Assembly: GCA_034432595.1 (NCBI GenBank)
Contig: DAOUBT010000020.1
Location: forward strand, 1 to 64,000
Direction of reading: 5' to 3'
Length of the DNA stretch: 64,000 nucleotides
From: DAOTZR01 sp034432595
Lineage (GTDB): Bacteria > Chloroflexota > Anaerolineae > B4-G1 > SLSP01
The position numbers were made by a program, and so were the translations under genes. Below are positions 53,255-61,728 of the stretch, in pieces; position 1 is the stretch's first letter, and every line of letters begins with the position of its first letter. Below the pieces are notes generated by a model that saw nothing but the letters and a program-made list of their open reading frames with translations, was not told where the DNA came from and did no database searches.

Positions 53255-54277
53255 ATGGACCTGTTCAGCAAAATCATTACCATCTTTACCGGCGTCATGA
53301 TTCGCATTCAGGAGCCGTTGAACAAGTACCGTAACACCATCCTGCTCACCTTAGGGCTTATCGTTGGCCTGATTCTCGCCTGGGGCATCTGGCCTGTGGA
53401 ATGGACGAATGCCACGCCAGGCCATTTGCGCGCTGACTTCCAGGACTACTACATCGCCCGGGTCGCGGAGCAGTTCGTGGCGACGCAGGACCTTGAACAG
53501 GCTAAAGCGCTGTTGGGCTTCACCATCAAAGAAAATCCCTGGATTGCCGATAAGACCTTCCAGAGCAGCTTTGAGCGCGCGGCGAACCATCAGCCCGAAG
53601 CGGCGGCAGCGATTCAGCTTCTGCAATACGCCCTGGAAGCGGACATTGCAGCCCAACCCCCGGCCAGGGGTGGCCTTTCCCCGTTGGTGCTGATTCTGTT
53701 GGCCCTCATTGTGGTGGGCGCGCTGGCCTTCCTGCTCTACCGGCTCTTAAAGAAACCCAAGAAAGCGGCTCCGGCGGCCAAAGAAGAAGTGGTTGTGGAA
53801 GCGCCGGTGACCGAAGTCGGCGTCCCCGTGGTCCTTGGTGAAGAACTGACCGCGTTCAGCCGCACTTACGTAGTGGGCGATGATTTCTTCGATCCCTCCG
53901 TGAGCATCGAGCGCGGCCCCGAATTCCTGGGCGAGTGTGGCATCAGTTTTGGCGAAACCATCGGCGTGGGCGATCCGAAAAAAGTCACCGCCTTCGAGGT
54001 GTGGCTGTTTGATAAGGCCGACTTCCCCACTGTGACCGCTGTGTTGGCGAGCGAATACGCAGCGCAGGATGAAACCCTCAGCGGGAGGCTTTCGGCGCGC
54101 GGCCCGATGGCGGTGGCCCGCCCCGGTACGCAGGTCAAGCTCGAAACGGCAAACCTCTACATGGTGGTGCAGGTGCGCGAAGCGGAATATGGTCAGGGCA
54201 ACCTCCCGCCCAACAGTTTCTTTGGTAAAATCACGTTTGATGTGAAAGTCTGGACCAAGAGCGCGCCGGCGGCTTAA
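53255..54277 (+). CDS. Two-helix membrane protein with beta-rich C-terminal domain, unknown
   Basis: 340 residues. Helix 1 near 25-47 (TILLTLGLIVGLILAWGIWP), an extracytoplasmic-looking helical segment of ~95 residues, helix 2 near 145-165 (LVLILLALIVVGALAFLLYR), a Lys/Ala-rich stretch, then a ~150-residue domain with YVVGDDFFDPSVSIERG, FLGECGISFGET, KKVTAFEVWLFDKADF and LYMVVQVREAE. I know no function. Start at 53255 behind AAAGGGGG. Preceded by 241 bp with no clear promoter. Confidence 0.75.
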   Translation: MDLFSKIITIFTGVMIRIQEPLNKYRNTILLTLGLIVGLILAWGIWPVEWTNATPGHLRADFQDYYIARVAEQFVATQDLEQAKALLGFTIKENPWIADKTFQSSFERAANHQPEAAAAIQLLQYALEADIAAQPPARGGLSPLVLILLALIVVGALAFLLYRLLKKPKKAAPAAKEEVVVEAPVTEVGVPVVLGEELTAFSRTYVVGDDFFDPSVSIERGPEFLGECGISFGETIGVGDPKKVTAFEVWLFDKADFPTVTAVLASEYAAQDETLSGRLSARGPMAVARPGTQVKLETANLYMVVQVREAEYGQGNLPPNSFFGKITFDVKVWTKSAPAA

Positions 54278-54312
54278 TCGAGCGGTTAACGGTCGCGCTG
54301 ACGCAGAAAACC

Positions 54313-54346
54313 CAGCGCCCCCGCCTCTCTTCAGGCGGGGGCGCTG
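54313..54346. terminator. Convergent hairpin terminator
   Basis: CAGCGCCCCCGCCT, 6-nt loop, and the exact inverse: a 14-bp perfect stem between two convergent genes. No T run on either side, so efficiency is uncertain. Confidence 0.65.
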
Positions 54347-54362
54347 CGATGTGTGAAGCTCT

Positions 54363-56264
54363 TTAAGGCGCCGTGGGCGTGGGGGTTGGCTGGGGTTGCG
54401 CTTCTGGCGTCGGCGTGGGTGTAGGTGTGGGCGTCGGCACCCAGCCGATAGGCGTGGGCGTCGGCTCCGGCGTGATGATGACCACGCCCTCCGGTGGCTC
54501 AAAGCCCGGTCCGTACAGATAGCGCTCCGGCCACGGCACGTAATTGCTGATGAAGGTGTTTTCGTGAATCACCTTGCCATTCTTGTCGTACACGATGCGC
54601 TTGACCGTGACGCTCATCCCATCGTGGGCCGTTTCCACCTGCTTGACCTCGCCTTCCTTCATGTGCTCCGGGTCGAATTGGTAGACCGGCGGGCCGGGCG
54701 TGACCGGTTCGCTCTTGTAAGGCCCCTTCATCTCCACGCGGCGGTTGGTAGACGTGCTGTAGAAGTGGAAGGTCAGGCGTTGCCGGTTCACGTCAATTTC
54801 ACGCTGAATCAGCAGGTGATAGGGCGTGTCGTTGCGGAAGCGGAAGTCCACGAGTGGTGCGTATACCGTCGCATCCATGCCGACAGGATAGCCGCCCAAT
54901 TCGTAATAGCCCACGCGGTAGGCGTGCGGCCATCGCTCTAAAATCTCCAGACCGGAATAGAAGGCCGCGCGGAAGATGGTGGTTGCCACCTGACACAGGC
55001 CACCGCCCACCCCCGGCTCTGTGCGGTCGCCGATGATGACGAACGACTCGTCGTACCCCTTCTCCGGCGTCACATCACCGATGTAAAAGTTGAAGGAGAA
55101 GGTCTCGCCCGGCCCGATGATGATGCCGTCGAGCGCCTCCGAACCGATGCGCACGTTCTTATCACGCGCGTAGTTCGAGCCGTAATAATAGGACTCGCCC
55201 TTGCCAATTTCTTCCACGATGCCCAAAGCTTCCGCCGTGATGGTGGCGGGATAGCGCGGCAGAATTTCCGGCACGACCAGCGGGACGGTGGTGATGCCCT
55301 GCTGCAGGAATTCGTTGGTGCGCGAAATGGTCGCCGCTACATCGAGCATCCGTCCATTGATGCTGTTGGTGATGGTGACCAGCTTGCGCGTTTCCGGGTC
55401 AAAGTGGAAGCGCGCGTCCTTGGGATCGAGCTTGAGCGCCTTCTGCAGCGGGCTCAGGAACTCCGTCAGGTACTGCGGCTCCATTTCTACGCGGATGGCG
55501 CCTTCGTGCGCCAGCACCACCAGATGCTCGGCCACCACGTCCGGCGGAATTCGCCACGGACCGGGGTCCCCTTCCTGCGGCTTTTCGATGAAGAACACAA
55601 GTTCAGAGGTGAGGATGCGCTGCGCCAGATCTCGCGCCTGTGTGGCTTCCTCATCGGTGATGGCTGGTTCCTGCACCACCATCGGGAGGGTAAGCTCGAC
55701 CGGTTGACGGGTGATGAGCAGCGGTTCGAGCTGAGCCAGGACGGCATCCACATCCAGCACGCGCCCTGCCGAACCCGGATGCAGCACCACCGTGTCCCCT
55801 TTGAGTTCGATAAGCGCGTCATGGGCAGGCAGGTCAATCTCCCGCGCGATGGAGCGGAGCACTTCCTGCGCCTGTGTGCGATCCCACACGAAGACCGGCG
55901 AAATCACGACCCCTTCCCGCATCACCTTCAGGCGGTCCGGGATGGCCGCCAGACCTCCAACCTGATGACCGGGCGCGAAGCTTTGCGCCAGCGTTGCTTC
56001 CATGTCCAGACGCAGGCCCAGCGCTTCCGGTGCGTAGGCCCAGCGCTGTCCCTCCGGCCCAATCAAAACAATGCGCGGCTCGCCCAGGGCCACTGCTTGC
56101 ACGATGGACTCTTGCGCCTTTTCGCGCGTCAGGTTACCCAGATGCGTATTCCAAAGCCAGACATTGGGGATGATGCGCTGCTCCAGGCTCGGTCCCAGCA
56201 CCACCCCCACTATGATAAGCACCACCAGGCTTATCGTCCAGATACCCAAAGTTATGCGTGTCAT
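54363..56264 (-). CDS. VanW-family protein with G5-like domain and PT tail
   Basis: 633 residues, exported and membrane-anchored by an N-terminal helix (~8-28). Residues ~35-320 contain two putative peptidoglycan-binding segments (PEALGLRLDMEATL; GRVLDVDAVLAQL; HFDPETRKLV and GRMLDVAATI). The VanW domain (~345-490) has GPGETFSFN, GGGLCQVATTIFRAAFYSGL, ERWPHAYRVGYY and GMDATVY. A G5-like segment (~535-590) follows, then a TPTPTP tail at the very C-terminus. Likely works at the cell wall. Despite the name, no vancomycin resistance genes are near. Confidence 0.9.
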   Translation of the reverse strand: MTRITLGIWTISLVVLIIVGVVLGPSLEQRIIPNVWLWNTHLGNLTREKAQESIVQAVALGEPRIVLIGPEGQRWAYAPEALGLRLDMEATLAQSFAPGHQVGGLAAIPDRLKVMREGVVISPVFVWDRTQAQEVLRSIAREIDLPAHDALIELKGDTVVLHPGSAGRVLDVDAVLAQLEPLLITRQPVELTLPMVVQEPAITDEEATQARDLAQRILTSELVFFIEKPQEGDPGPWRIPPDVVAEHLVVLAHEGAIRVEMEPQYLTEFLSPLQKALKLDPKDARFHFDPETRKLVTITNSINGRMLDVAATISRTNEFLQQGITTVPLVVPEILPRYPATITAEALGIVEEIGKGESYYYGSNYARDKNVRIGSEALDGIIIGPGETFSFNFYIGDVTPEKGYDESFVIIGDRTEPGVGGGLCQVATTIFRAAFYSGLEILERWPHAYRVGYYELGGYPVGMDATVYAPLVDFRFRNDTPYHLLIQREIDVNRQRLTFHFYSTSTNRRVEMKGPYKSEPVTPGPPVYQFDPEHMKEGEVKQVETAHDGMSVTVKRIVYDKNGKVIHENTFISNYVPWPERYLYGPGFEPPEGVVIITPEPTPTPIGWVPTPTPTPTPTPEAQPQPTPTPTAP

Positions 56265-56391
56265 AGAAACCTCTTTCTTCTTACCTCCACAACTCTATTT
56301 TATGGCTCAGGCGGCGCGTTCAAGCCGCCCGAAACCCCTGTTCGACACTGCCAGCCCTAAACCCAGGAGGCGATGGGTCAGCAGCCGTGGC

Positions 56392-57348
56392 TTACAAATC
56401 CAGCTCGGTCAACGCCAGGGCCAGTGCGCCCCACAACCCCACATCAGCACCTAAAGCCGCTGTGGTCAGGCGCGTGCGCTCGCGATAGATAGCCGGAGCG
56501 CGGTCCTCGATTTCGCGGCGCATCGGCGCGAAAAGCAGCTCCCCGGCCTGCGTCACGCTCCCGCCCAGGACGAACAAGGCCGGGTTAATCACATACATTA
56601 AGCTGACGATGGCCGCACCCAGATAGGTTCCCGCCAGCTCAAACAACTCCACCGAAAGCGCATCGCCTTGTTGTGCCGCCAGGCTCACTTCTTTGGCCGT
56701 GATGCGGCTCCAATCGCCGCCCACCATCTCGTGCAACATGGACGTAGCGCCAGCCTCCAGGCGCTCGCGCGCCATGCGTGCAATCGCCGTGCCCGAAGCC
56801 AGCGTCTCCAGGCAGCCGCGGTTACCGCACCCGCAGCGCACGCCGTTCACATCCATCACCATGTGCCCGATTTCGCCGCCCATGCCATTGCCGCCGCTGA
56901 ACAGCTTGTTGTCAATGATGATGCCGCCGCCTACGCCCGTGCTGATGGTCAGGTAAATCATCGAGGACACGCCCTGCCCGGCGCCAAAACGATGCTCGCC
57001 TAATGCCGCAACATCCGCATCGTTGCCCACGAAGACGGGGACATCAAACGCTTCCACCAGGCGGTCACGCAGCGCCACGTCCACAAAGCCGGGGATATTG
57101 GGCGCAAAGCGCACCACACCGTGCTTGTAGTCCACCGGCCCCGGCGCGCCGATGCCGATGGCCGCGACCCGCTCATCGCTCGGCCAGACCTGTTGGATGG
57201 CCGAGCGGATACGCTGTAAGACCGCTTCGGGGCCATCCTCGGCGCCGGTGGGCAGCGCCACGCGCAACTCCTGCATTCCGCCGGCCAGATACCGCGCCGC
57301 GCGGATCTGTGTACCTCCCAAGTCCACCGAAATCAAACGCAGACCCAT
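56392..57348 (-). CDS. ROK-family sugar kinase (glucokinase-like)
   Basis: 318 residues. VDLGGTQIRAA (ATP phosphate loop), GIGAPGPVD, GNDADVAALGEHRFGAG (catalytic Asp), STGVGGGIIID, GGEIGHMVMD and the zinc motif CGCGNRGCLE are all ROK signatures. The likely reaction is glucose to glucose-6-P with ATP. No HTH domain, so an enzyme and not a NagC-type repressor. AAGGAGG precedes the ATG. Confidence 0.92.
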   Translation of the reverse strand: MGLRLISVDLGGTQIRAARYLAGGMQELRVALPTGAEDGPEAVLQRIRSAIQQVWPSDERVAAIGIGAPGPVDYKHGVVRFAPNIPGFVDVALRDRLVEAFDVPVFVGNDADVAALGEHRFGAGQGVSSMIYLTISTGVGGGIIIDNKLFSGGNGMGGEIGHMVMDVNGVRCGCGNRGCLETLASGTAIARMARERLEAGATSMLHEMVGGDWSRITAKEVSLAAQQGDALSVELFELAGTYLGAAIVSLMYVINPALFVLGGSVTQAGELLFAPMRREIEDRAPAIYRERTRLTTAALGADVGLWGALALALTELDL

Positions 57349-57507
57349 GCCGTCCTCCTTGAAAGGTTAACTGACTCATCCACAGGGCGTATTGTAACAC
57401 AAACTGCGCAAGTCCGGTAGGGAAAAATGAGCGAAGTTCAGGTTTGAGTTGGGGCAAGTCTGCAAAACGGATTCGACAGCGCAAGGGGTGAAGGTTGGGC
57501 TGGGGTT

Positions 57508-57580
57508 GGGGCAAGGCCCCTCACTGCCGCCGGTGACCTTGCCGATCCAGGCATCAGGTTGGCGAAGGTCGCCTTGCCCC
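57508..57580. repeat. Intergenic inverted repeat (GGGGCAAGGC)
   Basis: GGGGCAAGGC (57508-57517) and its inverse (57571-57580) flank GGTGACCTTGCC/GGCGAAGGTCGCC partial pairs. It lies in the 285-bp gap between PolX and ROK genes, with a further GGGGCAAG at 57453. A dispersed-repeat look. Confidence 0.6.
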
Positions 57581-57633
57581 AGAACTCCAGGAGAGGCGAC
57601 TTCAGGGCGCGCACCACGCTGACGACGTGAAAT

Positions 57634-59379
57634 TTAGCGGCTTTTTGCCCGCGCGTTTTTCCGCTCCAAAACAGCCGATAGCAACGCTTCGGCAGAGCGG
57701 GTATTCAGGAGATGATGCGGTTCCAACCAGGCGCGGCGGGCGATGGTGACCCCGTACTGCAGGGCAGCGAAACCGTCCGGGTCGTGCGCATCGGAGCTGA
57801 TCACCAGGGGGATGCCCATGGCAGCGGCGCGGCGCGCATAGAGGTCGTTCAGGTCAAGGCGCGTGGGTTTGGCGGAGATTTCCAGCGCCACCCCACACTC
57901 CGCTGCGCTGTGGAAGAGGGCGTCAATATCGCAATCCACGCGCTCGCGGCGTCCGAAAATCCGCCCTGTGGGATGGGCCAGGACATCTACGTAAGGATTA
58001 CGCATCGCTTTGAGCAGTCGTTGTGTGACCTCCTCGCGCGTGCTGCCCAGTTCAGCGTGCTGCGCCGCAATGACAAGGTCCACCCCGGCCAGAACTTCGT
58101 CGGGCCATTCCAGACTGCCATCCGGTTGGATTTCGACTTCTACGCCGGCCAGCACGCGCAGAGACGTGAGGCGTGCGTTGACAGCGGCGACCGTTGCGCG
58201 CAGCGCGCGTAAAGCCGCCTCCGGCGAGCCGTAATGCTGCGTCAGTGCCTGCGCATGGTCGGAGACGACGATGTAGCTCAGACCCTGAGCCTCCGCGGCG
58301 CGGGCCATGGTCTCCAGGTCGCTATCACCATCGGAAAGCGAGGTATGGCATTGGAAATCGCCGCGCAGATCGGCGCGCGTCACCAGATGGGGGAGCCGGT
58401 CTTCCAGGGCAGCGGCGATTTCCCCGCTATCCTCGCGCAGTTCGGGCGGAATCCAGGGCAGGCCAAGGCCGGCGTAGACATCCTCTTCTTCCGTGCAGGG
58501 CAACAGTCCGCGCGGGCAGCGCAGTCCTTCTGGTCCAAAATCCAGGCCCTTGTGTTCGGCGATGGCGCGCAGGCGGACGTTATGCGCCTGACTGCCGGTG
58601 TAGTATTGCAGCGCTGCTCCCCACCGCTCCGGAGCCACGCAGCGCAAAATCACACCCGGTCCATCCTTCGTGTAAGCTTTGAGGGTATCCACCGTACTGA
58701 AAACGACATCCCCGATGAGGGGAAGGGTGCGAAACCCGGTCAGGACCTGCGCAGGCGTTTCGGTCGCCACCAGCAAATCGAGATTGCCGATCGTCTCTCG
58801 TCCACGCCGCAGGCTGCCGCTGATGGCGGCGCGCGTCACGCTGGGGAAGCGCTGCAAGGCGGCGAGCAGCTCTTGCGCCAGGGGTAGGGCCACCGAGAGG
58901 GGGATGCGATCCGTGCGGCGATGCTGCAACGCCATGACGTGTTCCAGAATGTGCGCCTCCATGCGTTGACCAAAGCCTTTGAGGCGGCGTAATTCGCCAA
59001 AGCGCGCCGCAGCCTCCAGTTCTTCCAGGGACGTGATGAATAACTCGTTCCAGAGCTGCTGTGCCCGGCGTGGCCCAACTCCGGGGATTTGCATCACATC
59101 CACCAGGCCCACGGGCACCTGATCCTTAAGTTTCTCATAGGCGCTGACGCGACCGGTCATCATATATTCAGCAACTTTGGCGCGCAGAGCCTCACCAAAG
59201 CCGGGTAGCGTGGAGAGTTCTCCGCGCTGATAGAGGTCCTCGATAGGTTCGGGGAGTTCACGCAACGTGGCCGCTGCCATGCGGTAAGCTTGAATGCGAT
59301 GGGGATTCTGCTCCAGAATCTCCAACATCCGCGCCATATTCTCGAAAATCAAGGCCAGTTCCGCGTTGCTGTTTGCCAT
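57634..59379 (-). CDS. polX: PolX-type protein: family X polymerase-like domain plus PHP exonuclease
   Basis: 581 residues. Family layout: helix-hairpin-helix (FEN MARMLEILEQNPHRIQAYR; GVGPRRAQQLW), polymerase palm with GSLRRGRETIG (188-198), then PHP domain from 340 (GDFQCHTSLSDGDSD, AGVEVEI, AAQHAEL, LAHPTGRIFG, SSDAHD) used for 3'-5' exonuclease in DNA repair. In known PolX the palm carries GDLD and VDLR; here the first is G198-N199-L-D201 and the second V243-I244-L-R246. Two of the three catalytic aspartates are thus replaced, so polymerase activity is doubtful, while the PHP residues look intact. Confidence 0.92.
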   Translation of the reverse strand: MANSNAELALIFENMARMLEILEQNPHRIQAYRMAAATLRELPEPIEDLYQRGELSTLPGFGEALRAKVAEYMMTGRVSAYEKLKDQVPVGLVDVMQIPGVGPRRAQQLWNELFITSLEELEAAARFGELRRLKGFGQRMEAHILEHVMALQHRRTDRIPLSVALPLAQELLAALQRFPSVTRAAISGSLRRGRETIGNLDLLVATETPAQVLTGFRTLPLIGDVVFSTVDTLKAYTKDGPGVILRCVAPERWGAALQYYTGSQAHNVRLRAIAEHKGLDFGPEGLRCPRGLLPCTEEEDVYAGLGLPWIPPELREDSGEIAAALEDRLPHLVTRADLRGDFQCHTSLSDGDSDLETMARAAEAQGLSYIVVSDHAQALTQHYGSPEAALRALRATVAAVNARLTSLRVLAGVEVEIQPDGSLEWPDEVLAGVDLVIAAQHAELGSTREEVTQRLLKAMRNPYVDVLAHPTGRIFGRRERVDCDIDALFHSAAECGVALEISAKPTRLDLNDLYARRAAAMGIPLVISSDAHDPDGFAALQYGVTIARRAWLEPHHLLNTRSAEALLSAVLERKNARAKSR

Positions 59380-59479
59380 AGTTGCTCTCTTTTCTCTAAA
59401 CTCATGGCTTTATTTCATTATACCGATTTCTCAAAATTGTGCACTTTCAGGGTATCGGTAGTGCAGCCTGCGCGTCTCT

Positions 59480-59507
59480 TTGCCGATGGGCGGCTCTGTG
59501 ATACAAT
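59480..59507 (+). promoter_or_regulatory. Promoter of the UvrD/PcrA gene (leaderless)
   Basis: TTGCCG (59480-59485), 16 bp, TACAAT (59502-59507). The GTG start codon is only 6 bases after the -10 box, so transcription would begin at or next to it. No Shine-Dalgarno sequence is present. On the other strand TATAAT (59422-59417) may serve polX. Confidence 0.6.
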
Positions 59508-59513
59508 AGCGGC

Positions 59514-61661
59514 GTGACTGCGTATCCATGGCTTGATGATTTGAATGCGAAGCAACGCGCCGCGGTGACGGCTCCCGTCGGGCCGGTGCTGGTCCTGGCC
59601 GGACCGGGATCGGGGAAGACGCGCGTGCTGACGTACCGCATCGCCTACTTGTTGGCCGGGCTGGGCTATTCCCCCTGGCAGTTGATGGCGGTGACCTTCA
59701 CCAACCGCGCCGCGGGGGAGATGCGCGAGCGCCTGGCCAGCATGTTGGGGCAGGAATCCGCGCGCGCCCTGACGGTAGGCACGTTCCATGCCACCTGCGC
59801 GCGCATTTTGCGCCGCGAGGCCGCCTCGGCGGGTCTTTCTCCGGATTTTCTCATTTACGATGCGGACGATCAGCTTAGCCTGATGAAGCAGGTTGTGGCG
59901 GAGCTGAATCTCGATGATAAGCGCTATTCGCCTCAGGGCTTGCTGAACGCTATCTCCCGCGCCAAAAACGATTTGATTTTGCCCCAAAATTACCCCATCC
60001 GCTATGTCCGCGATGAAGTGACGCGCAAGGCGTACCTGAAGTATCAGGAGATGCTGCGCCTTAATCGCGCTCTGGATTTTGATGATTTGCTGCTTGAGGT
60101 TGTGCTGTTGTTCGACCGTCATCCTGAGGTGCTGGAGAGTTACCGGCAGCGCTATCGCTATGTGTTGGTGGATGAGTTTCAGGATACGAATATCGCGCAG
60201 TATGCCATTCTCCGGCAGTTGACGCAGGTGCAGCGGAACCTGTACGTCGTCGCGGATGAGGATCAGGCGATTTATTCCTGGCGTGGCGCGGATTACCGCA
60301 ATATTCAGCGCTTGCGGGAGGATTATCCCGACGTGCAGCAGGTCCTGCTGGAGGTGAATTACCGCTCCACGCAGAGCATTCTGGACGCGGCGCAGGCGGT
60401 GATCGCTCAAAACCGTCATCGCACCCCCAAGGCCCTGGTCACGCAGAAGGGGACAGGAACGCCGCCGGTGGTGCGCGAGACTTACGACGAGCGCGATGAG
60501 GCTGTGTTCGTGGCGGGGGAAATTTTGCGCTTGCTCGCGCGTTACCATCCCAACGATATTGCCGTGATGTACCGCACGAATGCGCAATCCCGCATCTTTG
60601 AAGAGACCTTCATCCACATGAACATTCCTTACCGCCTGGTGGGCGGGACGCGCTTCTACGCGCGCCGGGAAATCAAGGACGTGCTGGCTTATCTCCGCCT
60701 GGCGCAGAATCCCGATGATGATGTGAGCTTCCTGCGCGTGGTGAATGTGCCGACGCGCGGCATCGGCAAGCAGACGATCGCGCAGTTGCAGGCGCTGGCC
60801 GCCAGCGCGGGGAGTCTGTACCGGGCCGCGCCGCATCTCATCGCTCAGGCCACGCGCGCGGCGCGTCCGCTGGAGCGCTTTGTCATGCTGCTTGAGAATT
60901 GGCGCGCGCTGGCGCAACAGGGATCGTTGCGCGCTTTGCTGGATCGCATTTTGCTCGATGTCGAATACGAGGCCTATATCCGCGACGGGACGGAAGAAGG
61001 TGAGGCGCGCTGGGAGAATGTGCTGGAGTTGCGCAACGTCGTGGCGGCGGCGGATAACATGCCGCTGGCGGAGTTCCTGACCGACGTGGCGCTGGTGGCG
61101 GATGTGGATCAGATGGAGACGGAGCGCTCGCAGGCGGTGACGCTGCTCACGTTGCACAGCGCGAAAGGGTTGGAGTTCCCCGTGGTCTTCATCGTCGGGG
61201 TGGAAGAGGGGTTCCTGCCGCACAGCCGTTCGATGGAGGATGAGGAACAGGTGGCGGAGGAGCGGCGTTTGTTCTACGTGGGGATGACGCGCGCCATGGA
61301 TGTGCTCTACATCACGCACGCGATGACGCGCCGCACGTATGGCGACGTGGAGCACCGCGATCCTTCGCGTTTCCTGGATGCCCTGGAGAAAAAGCCGCAG
61401 GTGAAAGCACGCACGGGCGGACGGTCAGCCGTTGCCGTTTCTGCTCCTGCCGCTGCCTCAAGTTGGGGTGGGGCGGGATGGAACGCGACGGCGCAGACGC
61501 AGTTCCGTGCCGGTCAGAGGGTCCGGCATCCGCGTTTCGGGGTGGGGCAGGTGATGGAGAGCCACCTGGAGCGCGGGCAGGAAGTGGTGAGCGTGCTCTT
61601 TGAGGGCGAGTCGGCGCCGCGCCTGTTGCTCGTGGGGGTGGCGCCGCTGGAAAAGGTGTAA
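59514..61661 (+). CDS. UvrD/PcrA-family superfamily 1 helicase
   Basis: 715-residue 3'-5' DNA helicase for repair and replication restart. Motifs: Q-motif LNAKQRAAV, Walker A AGPGSGKT (29-36), TFTNRAAGEMRERL, VDEFQDTN, DEDQAIYSWRGADY, VNYRSTQSIL, TLHSAKGLEFPVVF and VGMTRAMDVLY. The C-terminal 55 residues form the Tudor-like PcrA tail (FRAGQRVRHPRFGVGQV). Starts at GTG 59514, apparently without leader. Divergent from polX. Confidence 0.95.
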   Translation: MTAYPWLDDLNAKQRAAVTAPVGPVLVLAGPGSGKTRVLTYRIAYLLAGLGYSPWQLMAVTFTNRAAGEMRERLASMLGQESARALTVGTFHATCARILRREAASAGLSPDFLIYDADDQLSLMKQVVAELNLDDKRYSPQGLLNAISRAKNDLILPQNYPIRYVRDEVTRKAYLKYQEMLRLNRALDFDDLLLEVVLLFDRHPEVLESYRQRYRYVLVDEFQDTNIAQYAILRQLTQVQRNLYVVADEDQAIYSWRGADYRNIQRLREDYPDVQQVLLEVNYRSTQSILDAAQAVIAQNRHRTPKALVTQKGTGTPPVVRETYDERDEAVFVAGEILRLLARYHPNDIAVMYRTNAQSRIFEETFIHMNIPYRLVGGTRFYARREIKDVLAYLRLAQNPDDDVSFLRVVNVPTRGIGKQTIAQLQALAASAGSLYRAAPHLIAQATRAARPLERFVMLLENWRALAQQGSLRALLDRILLDVEYEAYIRDGTEEGEARWENVLELRNVVAAADNMPLAEFLTDVALVADVDQMETERSQAVTLLTLHSAKGLEFPVVFIVGVEEGFLPHSRSMEDEEQVAEERRLFYVGMTRAMDVLYITHAMTRRTYGDVEHRDPSRFLDALEKKPQVKARTGGRSAVAVSAPAAASSWGGAGWNATAQTQFRAGQRVRHPRFGVGQVMESHLERGQEVVSVLFEGESAPRLLLVGVAPLEKV

Positions 61662-61728
61662 GGCCCTCGGCTTGCCCCGGTCGCCTTATCGGGTTTGGGG
61701 TTGTTATTCTGGCAGGTGGGAGGCTGGT

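Noticed and set aside
54363..56264. Vancomycin-resistance gene from the VanW name
   Set aside because: VanW/G5 proteins are common cell-wall proteins; no vanA/H/X/S/R genes are present.
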